Below, piece by piece: positions 5,549-7,692 of a DNA stretch of 7,692 nt (positions are counted from its first letter, which is position 1; every line of letters begins with the position of its first letter). The position numbers and the translations under genes were made by a program. Below the pieces are notes generated by a model, which saw only the letters and a list, made by a program, of their open reading frames with translations, was not told where the DNA came from and searched no databases. The stretch comes from Sphingobacterium sp. GTDB lineage: Bacteria > Bacteroidota > Bacteroidia > Sphingobacteriales > Sphingobacteriaceae. The stretch lies in the NCBI GenBank assembly GCA_030146225.1, contig JASLCA010000333.1, forward strand, positions 1 through 7,692, read 5' to 3'.

Positions 5549-6670
5549 ATGATCGAAATTATTCCTGTTGAATCGAAAAAGCAGCTGTCAAAATTTATTG
5601 ATTTCCCTCATGATTTGTATGCGGGAGATCCAAACTATGTGCCAGAGCTTTTCTTGGGACAACAGGATTTACTTTCACCTGATAAGCACCCCTTCTATGC
5701 GCATTCTTCGGCTCAGCCGTTTTTAGCTTATAGGGATGGGGTACTGGTAGGACGTATTTTGGCGATTTGGAATACCAATCACAATGCGTTTAACAAGCTT
5801 TCTGAAGGTCAATTTGGCTTCTTTGAATGTGTGAATGACCAGGAAGTCGCTAATGCGCTCCTCGCTAGCGCTGAAGCTTGGGTAAAGGAAAAAGGCGGGA
5901 ATAAGTTGTTTGGTCCGATCAATTTGACGACCAATGATACTTGTGGCCTCTTGGTTGAGGGCTATGATAAGCCACCTATGGCCATGATGCCTTACAATCC
6001 ACCTTATTATAAAGACTTGATCGCGAATGCGCAATTCGCTGAAAAGATGGATCTGCGTGCGTACTGGATAGCCACTAATCAGGCCAACCAGCGCTCGGTG
6101 CTTTTGCTGGATAAGCTAGAGCAACGATTGCAACGTTCGGGTATTACCCTGCGCGAAATCAACTTGAAGGATTTCAAGAATGAGGCTGCCAAGATTAAAG
6201 AGGTTTACAACAAGGCTTGGGACGATAATTTGGGCTTTGTGCCGATGACAGATGCTGAATTTGCGCATACGGCGAAGGATCTTAAGATGATCGTAAACCC
6301 GAAATTTTGCCTAGTAGCCGAAAAAGATAATAAACTCATCGGTTTTGCACTTGGCGTTCCGAATGTAAATGAAATTCAAATTAATATTAAACGCGGTCGC
6401 TTATTTCCTTTTGGCATCTTTAAGCTCCTCTTTGGACTGAAAAAAATCAAGACCCTTCGGGTGTTGATGCTGGGCGTACTGGACGATTATAGGAAGATGG
6501 GGATTGAAGCCTGTCTTTATGGTCGTATTATCAAAAATGCGGTTCCAGAGGGTATAGTAGGAGCGGAGTGTTCGTGGATGTTGGATAGTAACTATATGAT
6601 GAACCATGCTATCGAACAAATTAACGGAGAGTTTTATAAGCGTTATCGTCTGTACGAGAAAGCAATATGA
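5549..6670 (+). CDS. GNAT-like acyltransferase, candidate bacterial ceramide synthase
   Basis: A 373-residue soluble protein with the acyl-CoA N-acyltransferase fold. The N-terminal half has FGPINLTTNDTCGLLVEG at 121-138 and PPMAMMPYNPPYY at 142-154, the hallmark blocks of a family of GNAT-like proteins of about 370-390 residues usually annotated as hypothetical. The C-terminal half has LVAEKDNKLIGFALGVPN at 255-272, the likely CoA-pyrophosphate loop LGVLDDYRKMGI at 308-319, and a conserved-looking end WMLDSNYMMNHAIEQ at 343-357. It starts 4 bp after spt and overlaps the next gene by ATGA, so coupled expression with spt is near certain. Bacterial ceramide synthase (bCerS) of Caulobacter is, to my knowledge, a protein of this acyltransferase type encoded near spt. 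Transfer of a fatty acyl group to the amine of 3-ketosphinganine or sphinganine is therefore a reasonable inference, not something the sequence proves. Confidence 0.85.
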   Translation: MIEIIPVESKKQLSKFIDFPHDLYAGDPNYVPELFLGQQDLLSPDKHPFYAHSSAQPFLAYRDGVLVGRILAIWNTNHNAFNKLSEGQFGFFECVNDQEVANALLASAEAWVKEKGGNKLFGPINLTTNDTCGLLVEGYDKPPMAMMPYNPPYYKDLIANAQFAEKMDLRAYWIATNQANQRSVLLLDKLEQRLQRSGITLREINLKDFKNEAAKIKEVYNKAWDDNLGFVPMTDAEFAHTAKDLKMIVNPKFCLVAEKDNKLIGFALGVPNVNEIQINIKRGRLFPFGIFKLLFGLKKIKTLRVLMLGVLDDYRKMGIEACLYGRIIKNAVPEGIVGAECSWMLDSNYMMNHAIEQINGEFYKRYRLYEKAI

Positions 6671-7662
6671 ACAAAAAGTTATTAGTAACTGGAGCTAGCG
6701 GCTTTGTCGGCTTTCATTTACTCGAAAAAGCTGCATCAGCTGGATTTGAAATTCATGCTGCTGTACGCAAGTCTAGCAATATTAAAGAGATTTCTCCCTT
6801 TGTCAGCAAGTTTGTCTATCCGGATTTTGAGGATAGCACAAGCCTCCTTAACTTATTTCAAGAAGAAGCATATGATTATGTGATTCATGCCGCCGCAATG
6901 ACTAAAGCAAAGTCGGAAGAGGCCATGTTTCACGTGAATGTAAACTATACCGAGCTGCTATTGGATGCTGCCTTTAAGGCAACGGTACCCCCAAGGCGTT
7001 TTGTCTTTGTGAGTAGCCTAGCTGCGCTAGGACCAATTGGCTACGCGGATGGTTTTTTAAAGGATGATTCCCCTTATCATCCAGTGACCGTTTATGGACG
7101 TAGCAAACAGGCTGCTGAGCAGATGATTAGGCGTAAGTTTGGAGACAAACCGATCAGTATTGTGCGTCCAACAGCCGTCTACGGCCCTCGAGAGAAGGAT
7201 TTATTTATCCTTTTTGATACCATGAATAAAGGATTAGATGTCTATATTGGGAAGAATCCGCAGAAACTTTCTTTTATCTATGTGCTGGATGTGGTAAGTG
7301 CTTTGTTAAAGGCTTGCGTTAATCCTCAAAATGGTTTAACTGCCTTTAATATTACTGACGGGAACGTTTACTCGCGGTATGCAATGGCCGAAATCTTTAA
7401 GCGTACCTTAAATAAAAAACCTTTACGGGTACATGTGTGTTATAGCTTTGTCAAGCAGATCGCCAAGATCTCTGAATGGCTTTATAAAAGCTCGCAAAAA
7501 ACACCAGTGCTGTACCCAGAACGTTTGAATGAATTGACTGCTGAGAATTGGAGCTGTGATATAAGCGCAGCTCGACAATCGTTGGGCTTTTCACCGCAGT
7601 ATGATTTGGAGAGTGGTTTGAAAGAGAGTTTGCTTTGGTATAAACGTAATAATTGGTTTTAA
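6667..7662 (+). CDS. Extended short-chain dehydrogenase/reductase, candidate ceramide (3-keto) reductase
   Basis: A 331-residue NAD(P)-dependent enzyme of the extended SDR (epimerase/dehydratase-like) type. The Rossmann fold begins TGASGFVG at 8-15; HAAAMTKAK follows at 74-82; the catalytic set is Ser116/Ser117 (FVSSLAALGP) with Tyr143 and Lys147 in YGRSK; RPTAVYGPRE at 167-176 closes the active-site region. The C-terminal third (about 230-331) is the variable substrate domain, with no clear membrane helix. The ATG overlaps the previous stop, so it is translated in the spt operon. In Caulobacter the reductase CerR, of the same broad type, reduces the 3-keto group after N-acylation. In Bacteroides thetaiotaomicron a 3-ketosphinganine reductase has been assigned to another locus (BT_0972, as I recall). 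Reduction of a 3-keto sphingoid or ceramide is my preferred role; a sugar epimerase or another lipid dehydrogenase is not excluded. Confidence 0.85.
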   Translation: MNKKLLVTGASGFVGFHLLEKAASAGFEIHAAVRKSSNIKEISPFVSKFVYPDFEDSTSLLNLFQEEAYDYVIHAAAMTKAKSEEAMFHVNVNYTELLLDAAFKATVPPRRFVFVSSLAALGPIGYADGFLKDDSPYHPVTVYGRSKQAAEQMIRRKFGDKPISIVRPTAVYGPREKDLFILFDTMNKGLDVYIGKNPQKLSFIYVLDVVSALLKACVNPQNGLTAFNITDGNVYSRYAMAEIFKRTLNKKPLRVHVCYSFVKQIAKISEWLYKSSQKTPVLYPERLNELTAENWSCDISAARQSLGFSPQYDLESGLKESLLWYKRNNWF

Positions 7663-7672
7663 TAGCATTAAA

Positions 7673-7692
7673 ATGAGTCAAGAGATTAATCA
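7673..7692 (+). CDS. Possible start of the next gene in the spt operon (cut by the window edge)
   Basis: An ATG 10 bp after the reductase stop codon opens a frame reading MSQEIN up to the right edge. The close spacing and same strand, and the lack of a terminator hairpin in the gap, suggest a fourth operon gene. Only six full codons are visible, so neither coding status nor function can be judged. Confidence 0.35.

Noticed and set aside
5723..6034. Minus-strand 103-codon frame inside the acyltransferase gene
   Set aside because: It lies wholly opposite the most conserved part of the acyltransferase and has no recognisable protein features.

Overview
The window looks like chromosomal DNA from a member of the Bacteroidota, most likely order Sphingobacteriales (Sphingobacterium, Olivibacter, Pedobacter or a relative). 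The evidence is a serine palmitoyltransferase that I recognise as very close to the Sphingobacterium enzymes, AT-rich intergenic DNA, weak Shine-Dalgarno sequences, and promoter matches to the Bacteroidota -33 TTTG / -7 TAnnTTTG pattern. No insertion sequence, phage gene, CRISPR array, tRNA or rRNA was seen.

Left part (1-2604, almost all minus strand). The left edge cuts a minus-strand gene after its first 75 codons. The encoded N-terminus has a short polar helix and two membrane helices, and resembles the membrane-anchored MutS-like proteins of Bacteroidota. To its right is a minus-strand aldehyde-oxidation unit: an AldB/ExaC-type aldehyde dehydrogenase followed by a small DUF779 protein. 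A strong hairpin terminator lies after each of the two genes, so the DUF779 gene is probably expressed at a lower level by read-through or from a promoter I cannot identify. An AraC-family regulator is transcribed divergently from the dehydrogenase. The 171-bp region between them holds a good promoter for the regulator and a TGTCAAA/TTTGACA dyad that could be its operator. The simplest reading is an aldehyde-responsive regulator controlling the dehydrogenase.

Middle (2605-4335). The araC-type gene converges on smpB (trans-translation, minus strand) with only 5 bp between the stop codons. The 361-bp region between smpB and spt is AT-rich and has no gene. It contains a likely smpB promoter, candidate spt promoters, and a hairpin bracketed by two AGGGGTA repeats in the probable spt leader.

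Right part (4336-7692, plus strand). This is a tightly packed operon: serine palmitoyltransferase, 4-bp gap, a GNAT-like acyltransferase of 373 residues, 4-bp ATGA overlap, an extended short-chain dehydrogenase/reductase of 331 residues, and then probably the first six codons of another gene at the right edge. The order matches the enzymes needed for bacterial ceramide synthesis: condensation of serine with acyl-CoA, N-acylation, and reduction of the 3-keto group. The first step is well supported by sequence. The assignments of the other two as bacterial ceramide synthase and ceramide/ketosphinganine reductase are inferences from fold, operon context and known bacterial ceramide pathways. This operon is the most interesting content of the window.
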